From Smithella sp. PtaU1.Bin162 (GTDB lineage Bacteria; Desulfobacterota; Syntrophia; Syntrophales; Smithellaceae): DNA of 58,856 nucleotides. The position numbers and the translations under genes were made by a program. Within the stretch, counting starts at the first letter, position 1; every line of letters begins with the position of its first letter. This document shows, in pieces, positions 48,968 to 57,820 of this stretch. The notes beneath the pieces are model-generated. The model did not search any database, was not told the origin of the DNA, and worked only from the letters and a program-made list of their open reading frames with translations. The stretch lies in the NCBI GenBank assembly GCA_002068015.1, contig MVRV01000094.1:1-58856 (forward strand), written 5' to 3'.

Positions 48968-51900
48968 TCAGGAGGTATGCTGCACCTTAATTGTACCGGC
49001 AATTTCCTCCACGGACTCGCCAAACAAAAACTCCATGGAAAGAGCATCCAAACAAGCATCATTCCAAGTCAGGTTATATTCATTAATCAGGTTGCGGATA
49101 TCATCATAGCGGTACCCCAATACCTGAATTTTATCCTGAAGTTTCATCGCCTCATTAAAGACGACGTGCAGCAAAAGCAGATTGCTGACCGGCAATCCGC
49201 TCCCGTGCAGAGGAATAATCATTATAGCCGCACCGTCGGTTTTACCGCGTCCCAAATAAAGATGCCCGGTGCCGACGATGGTTCTTTTTACTCCCATCAA
49301 AGCCGTTGTATAATCAGCACGTGACTTCATTAAAGCAGCAATACCTCCCTTGGTATTTACCGTAATGGTCGAATTATCCATGGGGTGGCCTTTTGCGTCA
49401 AGACCACCGATCTCATAAAGCGTATATCCCCGCACCGCCGTTATCGCAGGCTGGATACGGTGAATTGCCTGAATATTGCGATAAGTCAGATTTCTCACGG
49501 GGAAATGGAGTGTTTCCAGCAGATCGAAAATAATCCCTCTGATCTCTCTTTCCTTCCGGCTTGTACCCACCGTAACTGTTTTGGCCTGATGGCGGATGGC
49601 ATCAATCGGTCGCGTCAACTCGTCAATGGCCGCTCCCAGAGTCACATCAAGCAAATCAAATGGATCAGCCAGATCATTTGCAATTTTAAATTCCCTGCAT
49701 ATATCCTGTAAGGGCAATTTGCCGGTAGTGTACTTCATCAAGAGCAGTAAATCGGCTATTATTTTCCCGGAAAGGAAACTCAGTGCTCCGCTCTGACTGC
49801 CGGATTTAAACCGGTAATAAAACTCATCGACGATCCTGCAGAACGAGACGTCGGATATCATGTCAAAAACGGTTAAGTTCATTTTTGCTCTTTTTACCAA
49901 TTCAGTTACCACCCGGCTGCGGAATTCCCGAAGTATCTGGGCACCCTGATCGATGGAGCAGGCCGCGTAATATCCCCATAAATGTCCGGCCAAAGTATTC
50001 AAAATAACGGGCAGAGGGAGCGCCGCCCGCGGAATGGAGATAACGGCGTCGGCAACCCCGTTGAAACGATCATCTCCTTCATCCGCACAAACGACAACGG
50101 CCGCCTTATGCGCCTTAAAAATCGCCACATCCTTGGCAATATCTTCCGTAACTGATTCGGGATTACCGGCGGAGCAAACCAGAATAAAAGGTTCCGCCGA
50201 GAGGTCAATATGCTTTTTATTCTCCACAAAATCGGAAGAAATAGTCTTATAGCAAAGTTCGCTGAGCTTAATCCGAATCTCATCCGCCGCCGCTTTATTC
50301 GGTCCGCTCCCCACAACCGCCCAGTATTTCTTATCAAATGTATTATTCACCGTCCGGGCTATCTGCTCACGACGGGAAAACAATTTTGTCATCAACTGCG
50401 GCACAGTTTCAAGGTTATGCAGTTCCGCCGCAATGTAGTCATTGGTTTTCACTCCGGTAAGCTGAGCAAAATACAAAGCAAGTATCTGACCGGCAACAAT
50501 CTGGGAATAAAAAGCTTTTGTTGAAGCAACCGACATTTCAATGTCGCGCCCGTCGCTGGTATAAAAGACACCGTGTGACTTGGACGTTACATCCGATTGC
50601 CTTCTGTTCACTATGGAAATAATAAAGGCACCGCGTTCTTTCGCCATGGTCACGGCCCTATTCGTATCAGTCGTTGTTCCCGACTGGGTTATCGGAATTA
50701 TCAGTGTGCCGGCAAGATCATCATCCAACAGGAATCCGCTTAATTCGGAAGCGACCCTGGCTGTGACATTAATCGCCCCTTCCAAATACCGTTCAAATGC
50801 TTCGGCGACAACCATTCCGGCAACGGCCGCCGTTCCATGACCGATGATCATTATCCTTTTAATAGAATTTTCGCGGAAACGTCTGCGGAGAATTTCCGGA
50901 ATAATATCTTCGCCCAGATTAAAAATTACTTCCGGACCGGAACCTTTTTGGGTTTCCGTCCGGTACTTTCCCCGCAACGTTCTTCTAACTGAGAGAGCCG
51001 ATTCGGAAATTTCCTTAAGGAAAAAATGCGGATAGTCCCCCCGATCAATATCCCGCGTAGTAATTTGCGCTTTTTGTATATCATTCTGGGTCAGCTTAAA
51101 CTCCGTACCGTCGTAAGAATATGCAGTAATGCCTTCCGGTCCTCCGCAGGAATTCTGATCCAGAATAAAAATCTGGCCTGCTGCCGTTTTATTATCAGCA
51201 TTCGACGCCTCGCCGTTCATTTTAACAAATTCAGGCATTACCTCAATTAAGCCATATAGTTCCGAAGACAGCATATACTGATCTTCGCCGACACCTATAT
51301 AAATGGATTGCCCGCTGCCTTTAAGCGCCAGGAATACTTTACCCGGTTCCAGATCACAGGTCATCACTATAGCATGTGATCCCGCAAAATTATTTACGGC
51401 CAGGCGAAAAGATTTCTCCAGATTGTTGCCGGCTTGCAAATATTTCTCTATTTGCAGGGGAATAATTTTTGTATCCGTTGTTACTTCCGGCGCAATGATA
51501 TTATGATCCGTTTCCAACTCGGAACGCAAAACAGGATAGTTATCGATATCACCGTTTAAGACAACATTTATTGCCGCTTCAGTTATTGGAGGATGCTGAT
51601 CCGGCAGTCGCTTATAGTTGTTCACAGGGTGGCAATTTTCTTCCGTAATGGAACCGACGGATGCCCAGCGTGTATGGGTGATTGCCGTTTCACAGACCGA
51701 CTCCAGTCCTGCAAAATACCGGAAGATACGATCATTTCTTATTATCCGGCGTAATTCGCGGACATTGCGTCCCAGTTCACCGACGATGGAAAAAGTTTTG
51801 TAGGTGAAAGTTATTTTTATTCTCTCTTTGTTTTCTTCCGGAAGTTGGAGATAAATTTGAATGGATCCGTTCAAAAGGTCTCCGGCCTGTGAACGTTCCA

Positions 51901-52687
51901 CATAAGTATCATACAAGCCGTCTTTTTTAAGATCGGACAAAACAGTTGCCATTGGTTCTGCATTTTCCGGAACAAGGGTTATCTGCAGTCCCGCGGAATC
52001 CCTGCCGCGTACTTCCAGCCGATCCAGAGCATTGAGCAGTAAATTAATTTTCCGGTATTTTCTAAATTCCGCCGGTTTGACATCCGCCTCTTTTTCCTTG
52101 CCGGACAAATCTATAATTTTCCCGAAATTCGCTAAAATATCCTTTTCCAGAATCCATTGAATATCTTTGAGCAGAACGATGCGACTGTTGATTATTTCCA
52201 GATCCGGAGAATTAAATTTATCTGCATTATCCTCAAGGTTTTTTTCTTCCGTATTCAGAAATTTTTTAATTTCCTTGCTAAGAATAATAAATTTTTTAGT
52301 TTCCGATTGCCGGAAAAAATAAAATTCCTGAGCATCTTCCCTCTTTAATTCCAGAACGGCGTTTTCAGCTTCTTGAAGATTTTGCCACCCATTTAAATAC
52401 TCCGATATCTTGGATCTGCCGGCCAGCACACTCTTTAGGTTAAACGTCTTGATTTTTTGCCACAAGCCGATGAGTTTCAGATCAAGGGTTGGTTCATAAT
52501 TCTTAGCCGGTAATTTAACCGTCATGAGACCGGCAAAACCGCAATTGAGCACGGAAGGAAGAAGTGGAAAAAATATTATCGCCGTACATTTAACACAAAC
52601 CGGATCGGCACCGATTAAAATACGGCAATGTATAACAAAAAGGAACTTTTTTATCAGTTTAGCGAACATTTTTGTATAAACCATCAT
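48968..52687 (-). CDS. Long GlmS-like glutamine:fructose-6-phosphate amidotransferase homologue
   Basis: 1239 residues, about twice the usual GlmS. A possible nucleophile Cys49 lies in LNCGFAGLM; canonical GlmS begins at this Cys, so either a leader is removed (as in some PurF) or a non-ATG start near 52552 is used. RGRDSAG comes at 227-233 (about 150 residues extra), THTRWASVG near 340 and VLNGDIDNY near 376. HFFLKEI (554-560) matches the GlmS linker. Two SIS domains follow (about 605-740, with ITQSGTTTDT and VASTKAF; about 785-925, with AADEIRIKLSEL and ENKKHIDLS). The last 315 residues have no recognised motif. It starts the amino-sugar operon; Gln to GlcN6P is the expected reaction, but activity is unproven. 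Confidence 0.82.
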   Translation of the reverse strand: MMVYTKMFAKLIKKFLFVIHCRILIGADPVCVKCTAIIFFPLLPSVLNCGFAGLMTVKLPAKNYEPTLDLKLIGLWQKIKTFNLKSVLAGRSKISEYLNGWQNLQEAENAVLELKREDAQEFYFFRQSETKKFIILSKEIKKFLNTEEKNLEDNADKFNSPDLEIINSRIVLLKDIQWILEKDILANFGKIIDLSGKEKEADVKPAEFRKYRKINLLLNALDRLEVRGRDSAGLQITLVPENAEPMATVLSDLKKDGLYDTYVERSQAGDLLNGSIQIYLQLPEENKERIKITFTYKTFSIVGELGRNVRELRRIIRNDRIFRYFAGLESVCETAITHTRWASVGSITEENCHPVNNYKRLPDQHPPITEAAINVVLNGDIDNYPVLRSELETDHNIIAPEVTTDTKIIPLQIEKYLQAGNNLEKSFRLAVNNFAGSHAIVMTCDLEPGKVFLALKGSGQSIYIGVGEDQYMLSSELYGLIEVMPEFVKMNGEASNADNKTAAGQIFILDQNSCGGPEGITAYSYDGTEFKLTQNDIQKAQITTRDIDRGDYPHFFLKEISESALSVRRTLRGKYRTETQKGSGPEVIFNLGEDIIPEILRRRFRENSIKRIMIIGHGTAAVAGMVVAEAFERYLEGAINVTARVASELSGFLLDDDLAGTLIIPITQSGTTTDTNRAVTMAKERGAFIISIVNRRQSDVTSKSHGVFYTSDGRDIEMSVASTKAFYSQIVAGQILALYFAQLTGVKTNDYIAAELHNLETVPQLMTKLFSRREQIARTVNNTFDKKYWAVVGSGPNKAAADEIRIKLSELCYKTISSDFVENKKHIDLSAEPFILVCSAGNPESVTEDIAKDVAIFKAHKAAVVVCADEGDDRFNGVADAVISIPRAALPLPVILNTLAGHLWGYYAACSIDQGAQILREFRSRVVTELVKRAKMNLTVFDMISDVSFCRIVDEFYYRFKSGSQSGALSFLSGKIIADLLLLMKYTTGKLPLQDICREFKIANDLADPFDLLDVTLGAAIDELTRPIDAIRHQAKTVTVGTSRKEREIRGIIFDLLETLHFPVRNLTYRNIQAIHRIQPAITAVRGYTLYEIGGLDAKGHPMDNSTITVNTKGGIAALMKSRADYTTALMGVKRTIVGTGHLYLGRGKTDGAAIMIIPLHGSGLPVSNLLLLHVVFNEAMKLQDKIQVLGYRYDDIRNLINEYNLTWNDACLDALSMEFLFGESVEEIAGTIKVQHTS

Positions 52688-53002
52688 TTCTATTTATTCT
52701 GCGGCGGGAATGATTTCCGCAACACTGTGTGGTTTTTTTCAACAATTTCGTCCAAGCCAAAACAAGCTTACTCGCGCTCGGGAGATGCACAAGATTGATG
52801 TAAAAAAGAATTCATTTATTCCTTGCAAAGCTTTATTAAATCATCATCAGCATCCTGCAAGAGGCCTCCCGAGAATACAAGGAATAATCTTCTTATCCTG
52901 AAAACTGGGTTTTGCAAGAAACGTTCCTAAAGCTTACCTGATTATTTTTTGCAGTAATTAAAACGGATTTAAGGTTACATTGAAAGTTATTTTTTACAGC
53001 TA
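52688..53002 (-). promoter_or_regulatory. Leader region of the GlmS-like gene with pseudoknot-capable RNA
   Basis: No gene is seen. On the minus strand two interleaved perfect helices can form: 10 bp (52887-52878 with 52825-52816) and 8 bp (52873-52866 with 52784-52777), an H-type pseudoknot topology. A competing 6-bp hairpin (52861-52856 with 52827-52822) shares four bases with the first helix, so the two folds are mutually exclusive. It ends 90 bases before the GlmS-like frame. It does not match the glmS ribozyme core as I know it. Confidence 0.45.
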
Positions 53003-53338
53003 CTACACCTTTTCACAGTTTATGCCAAGCTTGCCCATTTTATCCGTAAAGGTATTGCGACTGATACCAAGAAAGTTTGCCGCTGAGCTTTTAACGTAAT
53101 TAGAACGCTGTAAGGCAATCTTAAACAGACCTTTTTCCACCATAGTCATCACTTCTTCATACAGTTTGCTTTTGCACCCGCCGGAAGAGGATAAAACAGT
53201 AGTAATATCTTCTAGCTTTTTCTCTATTATTTCTTCAACAGCCAGATAGGGCGTCTCTTTAACTTTTACAACCACCGCATGATTATTTTGCTTCTTTGCG
53301 CGCATCTTTTTGAAGTTCCTCTCTTCCAGTATTCCCAT
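53003..53338 (-). CDS. Small Fis-family DNA-binding protein
   Basis: 111 residues. The C-terminus holds a Fis-type helix-turn-helix (KSSAANFLGISRNTFTDKMGKLGI), the same fold that ends NtrC regulators. The N-terminal half is charged with a likely dimerisation helix (YEEVMTMVEKGLFKIALQ). An alternative ATG at 53305 with GAGAGG upstream would remove eleven residues. Proteins of this size are nucleoid or local regulators. It precedes the GlmS-like gene on the same strand and could regulate it, or be part of a transcript covering the leader. Confidence 0.82.
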   Translation of the reverse strand: MGILEERNFKKMRAKKQNNHAVVVKVKETPYLAVEEIIEKKLEDITTVLSSSGGCKSKLYEEVMTMVEKGLFKIALQRSNYVKSSAANFLGISRNTFTDKMGKLGINCEKV

Positions 53339-53369
53339 GCCGGAACAAATTTATATTTTATTTTTAAAT

Positions 53370-53885
53370 CTATATTCCCGACAACCGCAAAATTATTACG
53401 GCAACAACAATAACAACCGCAATCCAACTCATTATAATCAGAGAAAACCTCTCCAGGGGATTATTCAGATAATTTTTAACTTCCGCTTCCACTTTCTCGT
53501 CACCAAGTTTATCCACAAGAGAGTGTATAAGTAAAGCATGGTTTTCTAAAAGATTGGAAAAAATATAAAAACCTTTAGTTGTAGTCAGTAAAAAATAAAC
53601 TTTTTTTCTTAAAACAACGACGGCCAGGTGAGTGATCTCCGCCCAGCTAAATTCTTTGCACCGAAAAACTTTTTTAATTTTTAATCCCTGATCGTTAACG
53701 ATTATTTCCTTCTTTGCCATGTTCATACAGGCAGCCAGAGAAAATAAAAAAAGAATTGCGATAACTATTATCTCCCAGGTCTGGCTGGTCGTCAGGCTGA
53801 TTAAAAAAAGTAAAAACAAAGACACTACAACGGCAATTAACGGCACAACAAATGCTTTTTTTATTTTGTAAATAGCTTCACTCAT
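53370..53885 (-). CDS. Membrane protein with PH-like domain
   Basis: 171 residues. Two adjacent N-terminal membrane helices (AFVVPLIAVVVSLFLLF and IIVIAILFLFSLAACM), a soluble middle of about 75 residues with the pattern of bacterial PH-like domains (IIVNDQGLKIKK, CKEFSWAEITHLAVV, YFLLTTTKGFYIF), and a C-terminal helix (IMSWIAVVIVVAVII). Function not recognised. It ends 31 bases before the Fis-like frame starts, on the same strand, so the two are probably co-transcribed. Confidence 0.72.
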   Translation of the reverse strand: MSEAIYKIKKAFVVPLIAVVVSLFLLFLISLTTSQTWEIIVIAILFLFSLAACMNMAKKEIIVNDQGLKIKKVFRCKEFSWAEITHLAVVVLRKKVYFLLTTTKGFYIFSNLLENHALLIHSLVDKLGDEKVEAEVKNYLNNPLERFSLIIMSWIAVVIVVAVIILRLSGI

Positions 53886-54420
53886 TACCAGTTAACATCC
53901 GTTGTTAATTCATTAATTCATTTATTTAAATACTTTTCTGAAACACGCTTTTTATCGATTACGGAATTTTTCACTATCTTCAGTAATCGTACGTAATGAT
54001 CAATATCTTTAATAAAAGATTATATTCAGAACATCTTTGCAAATCACGATTTTATCTTTTTTGTAAAAAAGCAGCGGACCTACCGCGATCCAAAATGTTT
54101 ATCCAAGATATTTTTTTCATGACGGTTACTGATTTTAAAACAATGCACCAGGTTCCAATTTTCAATAACACATTTTCACGACAGAGAAAATGCTTCCAGT
54201 ATCTGTTAATAATACGTCTGGAATAATCATGAACATTGCCCATAAAAATAGCCTCCAGGATGGAGACCAGGCACGTAATTGTCTGCACGTTTGTTAAACA
54301 CTAGCATAGGCCGAATTTCGAGTCAAGAAAGTCAAACAGTTTTACATTAATAATATTTTTTGCTATAAGTAATAAAATTATTTAACGATTTCATTATAAA
54401 ATACAGGGGGGGTATAAATA
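53886..54420. other. Intergenic region between PH-like gene and comM
   Basis: 535 bases without a convincing gene. Short overlapping frames on both strands (53996-54226 plus, 54052-54288 minus) lack ribosome sites and resemble no family I know. The divergent promoters of the flanking genes must lie here; only the comM promoter at its right end is clear. Confidence 0.6.
54341..54369 (+). promoter_or_regulatory. Sigma-70-type promoter for comM
   Basis: TTTACA (54341-54346), 17-bp spacer and TATAAG (54364-54369) lie about 52 bases before the ATG. A run of seven G (ribosome site) lies at the end of the leader. Confidence 0.6.
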
Positions 54421-55353
54421 ATGTTCGTTAAAGTTTCGGGCATGAGCATTATTGGGATGGAATCTTATCCCGTTTCGGTAGAAGTAGACATTTCTGCCGG
54501 CCTGCCCCAATTTTCCACAGTTGGCCTCCCCGACGCCTCCGTCAAAGAAAGCCGGGATCGTATCAAAGCCGCAATAAAAAACTCCGGTTACCATTTTCCC
54601 CGCAGCCATGTCACCGTTAATCTGGCTCCCGCCGATATTAAGAAAGAAGGCACCGGTTTTGACCTGCCCATAGCCGTGGGGATTCTTGCCGCCCAGGAAC
54701 TGATCAAAGAAGATTCCTGGAAAAATTGCTTCTTTATCGGTGAGCTTTCTCTCGACGGCAGTATCAAAAATGTGCGGGGCATACTACCTGCAGTCTTTAA
54801 GGCAAAAGAACTGGGAGTCAAAAAAGTTTTTGTCCCGGAAGAAAATGCCGCCGAAGCGGCAATGGTGGCAGGAATCAGTGTTTTCCCTGTTGCCACTCTG
54901 CCGGATATTGTTGATTTTTTGAGCGACCGGAAAGCCATTAAACCACTTGCACTCGACATTGATAATATTTTTCAGGAACGCCGCCGTTATGACTTTGATT
55001 TTAATGAAATTAAAGGACAAAAACAGGCGTTACGCGCGCTGGAAATCGCTGCTGCCGGCGGACATAATGTTTTGATGATCGGACCACCCGGTTCCGGAAA
55101 AAGTATGCTGGCCAAAAGAATGCCGACTATATTACCCGATCTTTCTTTTGATGAAGCAATCGAAGTAACAAAAGTCTTTTCCGTAGCCGGTTCATTGAAC
55201 AAAACCGAAACGTTGATTGCCGTGCGTCCATTCCGGGCACCTCATCATACGATATCCGATGCGGGCCTCGTCGGCGGCGGCCAGACTCCGCGCCCCGGTG
55301 AAATCAGTCTGGCTCATATGGGAGTTCTTTTTCTGAACAACACTATTTTATAA
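54421..55353 (+). pseudogene. comM: ComM/YifB Mg-chelatase-like AAA ATPase, truncated
   Basis: The frame gives 310 residues of a family that normally has about 500. The N-terminal Lon-protease-like domain ([40 protein letters not shown]) and Walker A ([17 protein letters not shown], near 217-233) are intact. Homology continues through [17 protein letters not shown] to HMGVLFL (55335), where family members go on with D-E (Walker B). Here the frame changes to NNTIL and stops. The remaining sensor and lid regions are not found downstream. ComM is a hexameric helicase assisting branch migration in natural transformation; this copy should be inactive. The break coincides with a sharp drop in GC. 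Confidence 0.9.
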
Positions 55354-55450
55354 TTCCAATCCAATCCAAGATTATTATAAATTCAGGACAACCATTGCCC
55401 TATAGAGAGATAAAATGATGACCTTACTGAAAAATTATGCCTGTCTTTTT

Positions 55451-55479
55451 TTTACGGTCTTGAAATTTTCTGATATAGT
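55451..55479 (+). promoter_or_regulatory. Possible promoter at start of the inserted segment
   Basis: TTTACG (55451-55456), 17 bases, TATAGT (55474-55479), about 38 bases before the ATG at 55517, with a strong AAGGAGG ribosome site. Confidence 0.45.
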
Positions 55480-55516
55480 TTTAAGTTAAAGGGAAAATAT
55501 GTAAGGAGGATTAAAA

Positions 55517-55936
55517 ATGCAACAAAAATCTGGAAATAAGGTTTTAACACCAAGGAAGTCAGTATCATCAAGTAATGGGAATCTACTCAACGTCAAATCA
55601 GCTATGGAGGAGAATCCTCAACTGCTACCAAAAAAGAAACTTATTTTGAAAGTTAAAGAACCACCTACTAATGAACTTCAAAGCAAACCAACTGAAAATC
55701 GCAATTTAACTTCTAAGGGTCTCCATTCGTCAGAGAAACCAAAACTGCTTAATCAGAATGATTCATTTGTCTCTAGTCATAAAAGTCCTGTTAGGGCGTA
55801 CCAGAAATCAACATCGGAGCCCATCCTTCAAACTGAAAATACTGAAGAATCTGAAAGCCTAGATTATCTCAACAATGAATTGGACAAACTCCTTAACAAA
55901 TATATTGACCAAGCAAAAAATGGTAGTGTAAAATAA
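55517..55936 (+). CDS. Low-complexity hypothetical protein of the inserted segment
   Basis: 139 residues, hydrophilic, rich in Ser, Lys, Asn, Gln and Pro, predicted mostly disordered, with a short acidic helical end (ESLDYLNNELDKLLNKYIDQ) suited to coiled-coil pairing. AAGGAGG seven bases before the ATG makes it a likely real gene. No family recognised. It is followed directly by a frame encoding a winged-helix-like protein, and the two may work together, for instance in replication or segregation of an element (inference). Confidence 0.6.
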   Translation: MQQKSGNKVLTPRKSVSSSNGNLLNVKSAMEENPQLLPKKKLILKVKEPPTNELQSKPTENRNLTSKGLHSSEKPKLLNQNDSFVSSHKSPVRAYQKSTSEPILQTENTEESESLDYLNNELDKLLNKYIDQAKNGSVK

Positions 55937-56094
55937 TTTGTGTAAATATCGAAGACGGAAAAGAGTTTCTTTATAGTATTGAATCTAAAACAATAACAAG
56001 TTTTTATCATGGACTTGAAAAGTTCAAAAAGCACATAGAAGACAAATACAAAAAACAATTATGGAAAAAGGGCCGTTCCTTTCCTCTTCAATGG

Positions 56095-56535
56095 ATGCTT
56101 GATGATCCAAATATTTTTTCCCTGATAAAGCGATATAAAAATATATGTAAAATCCTGAACGAGCTTAAAGAGAAAAACAGGGAAGGTAAGAGATCCAAAC
56201 CTTTTCGCTATTTATTCCTATTAGATGAGCCGCCGTATATAAATCCCCAAAGCGGAAAGCGACACCCTTATGTCTGCTTTATTACCAATAAAAATTTTTA
56301 TGATTCAATTATTCCCAAGTTAGGAATAGCAAGAAATACATTACAGAAATATTTAATGGCTTTTTGCAAAGTTGGAGTGATTAAGAAATTAAATAAAGCT
56401 GGCAGGTCTGATATTAGCACGAATCAGAAGCTATATGCCTTAGGATATAGCTTCAACTACAAAGGCAGCCCATCACTCAAAACGTTTCTGATTAAAGAGA
56501 ACAAAGAGGAGTTTGCTAAATTCAAGCTTCCTTAA
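56095..56535 (+). CDS. Winged-helix-like hypothetical protein, start uncertain
   Basis: 146 residues from the first ATG. A central segment (IARNTLQKYLMAFCKVGVIKKLNKAG) resembles a winged-helix DNA-binding domain like those in replication initiators. The same frame is open without a stop back to 55927, just after a TAG at 55924; those 56 codons (for example NIEDGKEFLYSIES, SFYHGLEKFKKHIED) look protein-like but have no ATG, GTG or TTG. Start could be a rare ATA or ATT at the upstream stop (55933-55938), or a -1 slip at AAA-TAA. A 16-bp hairpin follows the stop. Function unknown. Confidence 0.6.
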   Translation: MLDDPNIFSLIKRYKNICKILNELKEKNREGKRSKPFRYLFLLDEPPYINPQSGKRHPYVCFITNKNFYDSIIPKLGIARNTLQKYLMAFCKVGVIKKLNKAGRSDISTNQKLYALGYSFNYKGSPSLKTFLIKENKEEFAKFKLP

Positions 56536-56538
56536 GAT

Positions 56539-56573
56539 GATTACTAATATTTATCGAATAAATATTAGTAATC
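56539..56573 (+). terminator. 16-bp hairpin after the winged-helix-like gene
   Basis: GATTACTAATATTTAT (56539-56554) pairs perfectly with 56558-56573 around CGA, four bases after the stop codon. It is AT-rich and lacks a T run, so it may be a weak terminator or a protein-binding site. Confidence 0.5.
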
Positions 56574-56702
56574 AATATTATGCTTAATTTTACTGAGAAT
56601 AATCACACTAATATTTATTGAATAACATCATAAATAGATGATTTGGTTATGTATTATATAAATCATAGTTAAGTAAATAATTAAATTATGCATATATTAG
56701 TA

Positions 56703-56773
56703 ATGAAGAGTATCTCTTTAAACAAGTAGCTTCGCTTCGCTTGCTACTGATGTTTAAATTCAATACTCTTCAT
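56703..56773. repeat. Extended imperfect hairpin in the inserted segment
   Basis: Outer arms ATGAAGAGTAT (56703-56713) and ATACTCTTCAT (56763-56773), middle arms TTTAAACA (56717-56724) and TGTTTAAA (56751-56758), inner arms AGTAGC (56725-56730) and GCTACT (56743-56748), loop TTCGCTTCGCTT. In total 25 bp pair, with two small interruptions. Confidence 0.75.
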
Positions 56774-57241
56774 AAAGTTTGCTAAAGCAAACTACTAAAA
56801 ATTTAGGAATTATGGTTATAATCAAGAATTAATTTTAATCTCCTGTTTTTGTTTTGAAAACCATTTTTTAAATTTATTTATTTTATTTTTTATATACTCC
56901 TGCAACTTATATTCATTCCTTTGTTAATTTAAAAGTATTAAATTACTTTTATTAATTCCTGAAAATGCCTCCTGCTGTTCGCTTTAAGAATGCCCTTTTG
57001 GCTCCCAAAACTGCCCTTATTTTGAACGATCTTACTTTATAGCGTTGATATATTTCGCCTTCTGTTATGGTTAGCTACAATAACTTTTTAAATTTTCATT
57101 GACAAAGCAGAGAAATACTAGCAAATTCGATGCACTTCAAAAATAATTCAAAGTACCATGTAACACTAAATGCATTGAAAGAGGGAAACTATTAAATCAA
57201 AGAATGGCTGAATAAATAAATTTATTTTGCGAGGGGAAAAA

Positions 57242-57820
57242 ATGAAAAAATTTCTTATTTTTTTATCCATCATCATTTTATTGTTTTCAGTAAATGCAAT
57301 AGCTGCCGAAAAACCAATTACCATCAAAAAAATGTATATCGGAATGAATGTTGATGATGCTAGAAACACCGTACAACAATTGCTTGGTAAAGAATGGAAA
57401 ATAACACCTACTGGCGATGCTAAGGATGTTCTCGCCGATTACAGGTTCGGTAATGAACTTATATTCGGAAAACCTGGTACTGCAAAACCAGTTTTGATCA
57501 GTGAATTTGGATTTGCAATTTATGACCTTGATAATACTTATGAAGGATTTATAGGTTGCGATAAAAACACAAAACAAGTAACTGGAATTTCACTGGGTGG
57601 AATATTAGTTGATATTATTTATGACTCAAAAAAAGTTTCTGCTGAAGATTTTGTGGAACAATTAAGTGAGCATTTTAATTTACCGGAACTTAGTGGAATG
57701 TTTATGGGATGGACATTCACTAGTAAGAACGGCTATACTTTAAATATTTGGACTAATAAAACTTTGCATATCAAGAAAGATTTAACAAAGAAGAATAGAC
57801 AACAAATTAACTTTGAATAA
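57242..57820 (+). CDS. Secreted hypothetical protein
   Basis: About 192 residues from the ATG at 57242, preceded by GAGGGG (the frame is open to a TTG at 57227). A standard signal peptide, MKKFLIFLSIIILLFSVNAIAA, is followed by a soluble beta-rich domain beginning KPITIKKMYIGMNVDDARNT, which recalls the start of small lipoprotein-assembly (SmpA-like) repeats, though the match is weak. No Cys after the signal, so it is released to the periplasm. No family recognised. Confidence 0.7.
   Translation: MKKFLIFLSIIILLFSVNAIAAEKPITIKKMYIGMNVDDARNTVQQLLGKEWKITPTGDAKDVLADYRFGNELIFGKPGTAKPVLISEFGFAIYDLDNTYEGFIGCDKNTKQVTGISLGGILVDIIYDSKKVSAEDFVEQLSEHFNLPELSGMFMGWTFTSKNGYTLNIWTNKTLHIKKDLTKKNRQQINFE

Larger units (their letters stand above)
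56536..57241. other. Long AT-rich noncoding stretch with hairpins
   Basis: About 700 bases without a supported gene. It holds the 16-bp hairpin after the winged-helix gene, a partial direct copy of its arm (CTAATATTTATTGAATA, near 56610), an extended hairpin at 56703-56773 and a small one at 56776-56793 (AGTTTGC/GCAAACT). A TTGACA at 57099-57104 has no good -10. Confidence 0.65.

Noticed and set aside
52777-52887. glmS ribozyme or hammerhead (CTGATGA is present on the minus strand)
   Set aside because: The helices and conserved GAAA and cleavage-site layout of a hammerhead are missing, and the glmS ribozyme core was not recognised.
53996-54288. Two opposite short frames before comM
   Set aside because: No ribosome sites, no family resemblance, overlapping each other; possibly remains of an old gene but not supportable.
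55336-55400. Tn7-like left end (TGT with repeated binding sites) at the comM junction
   Set aside because: No clear TGT terminus or repeated transposase sites were seen, so no element class is assigned.
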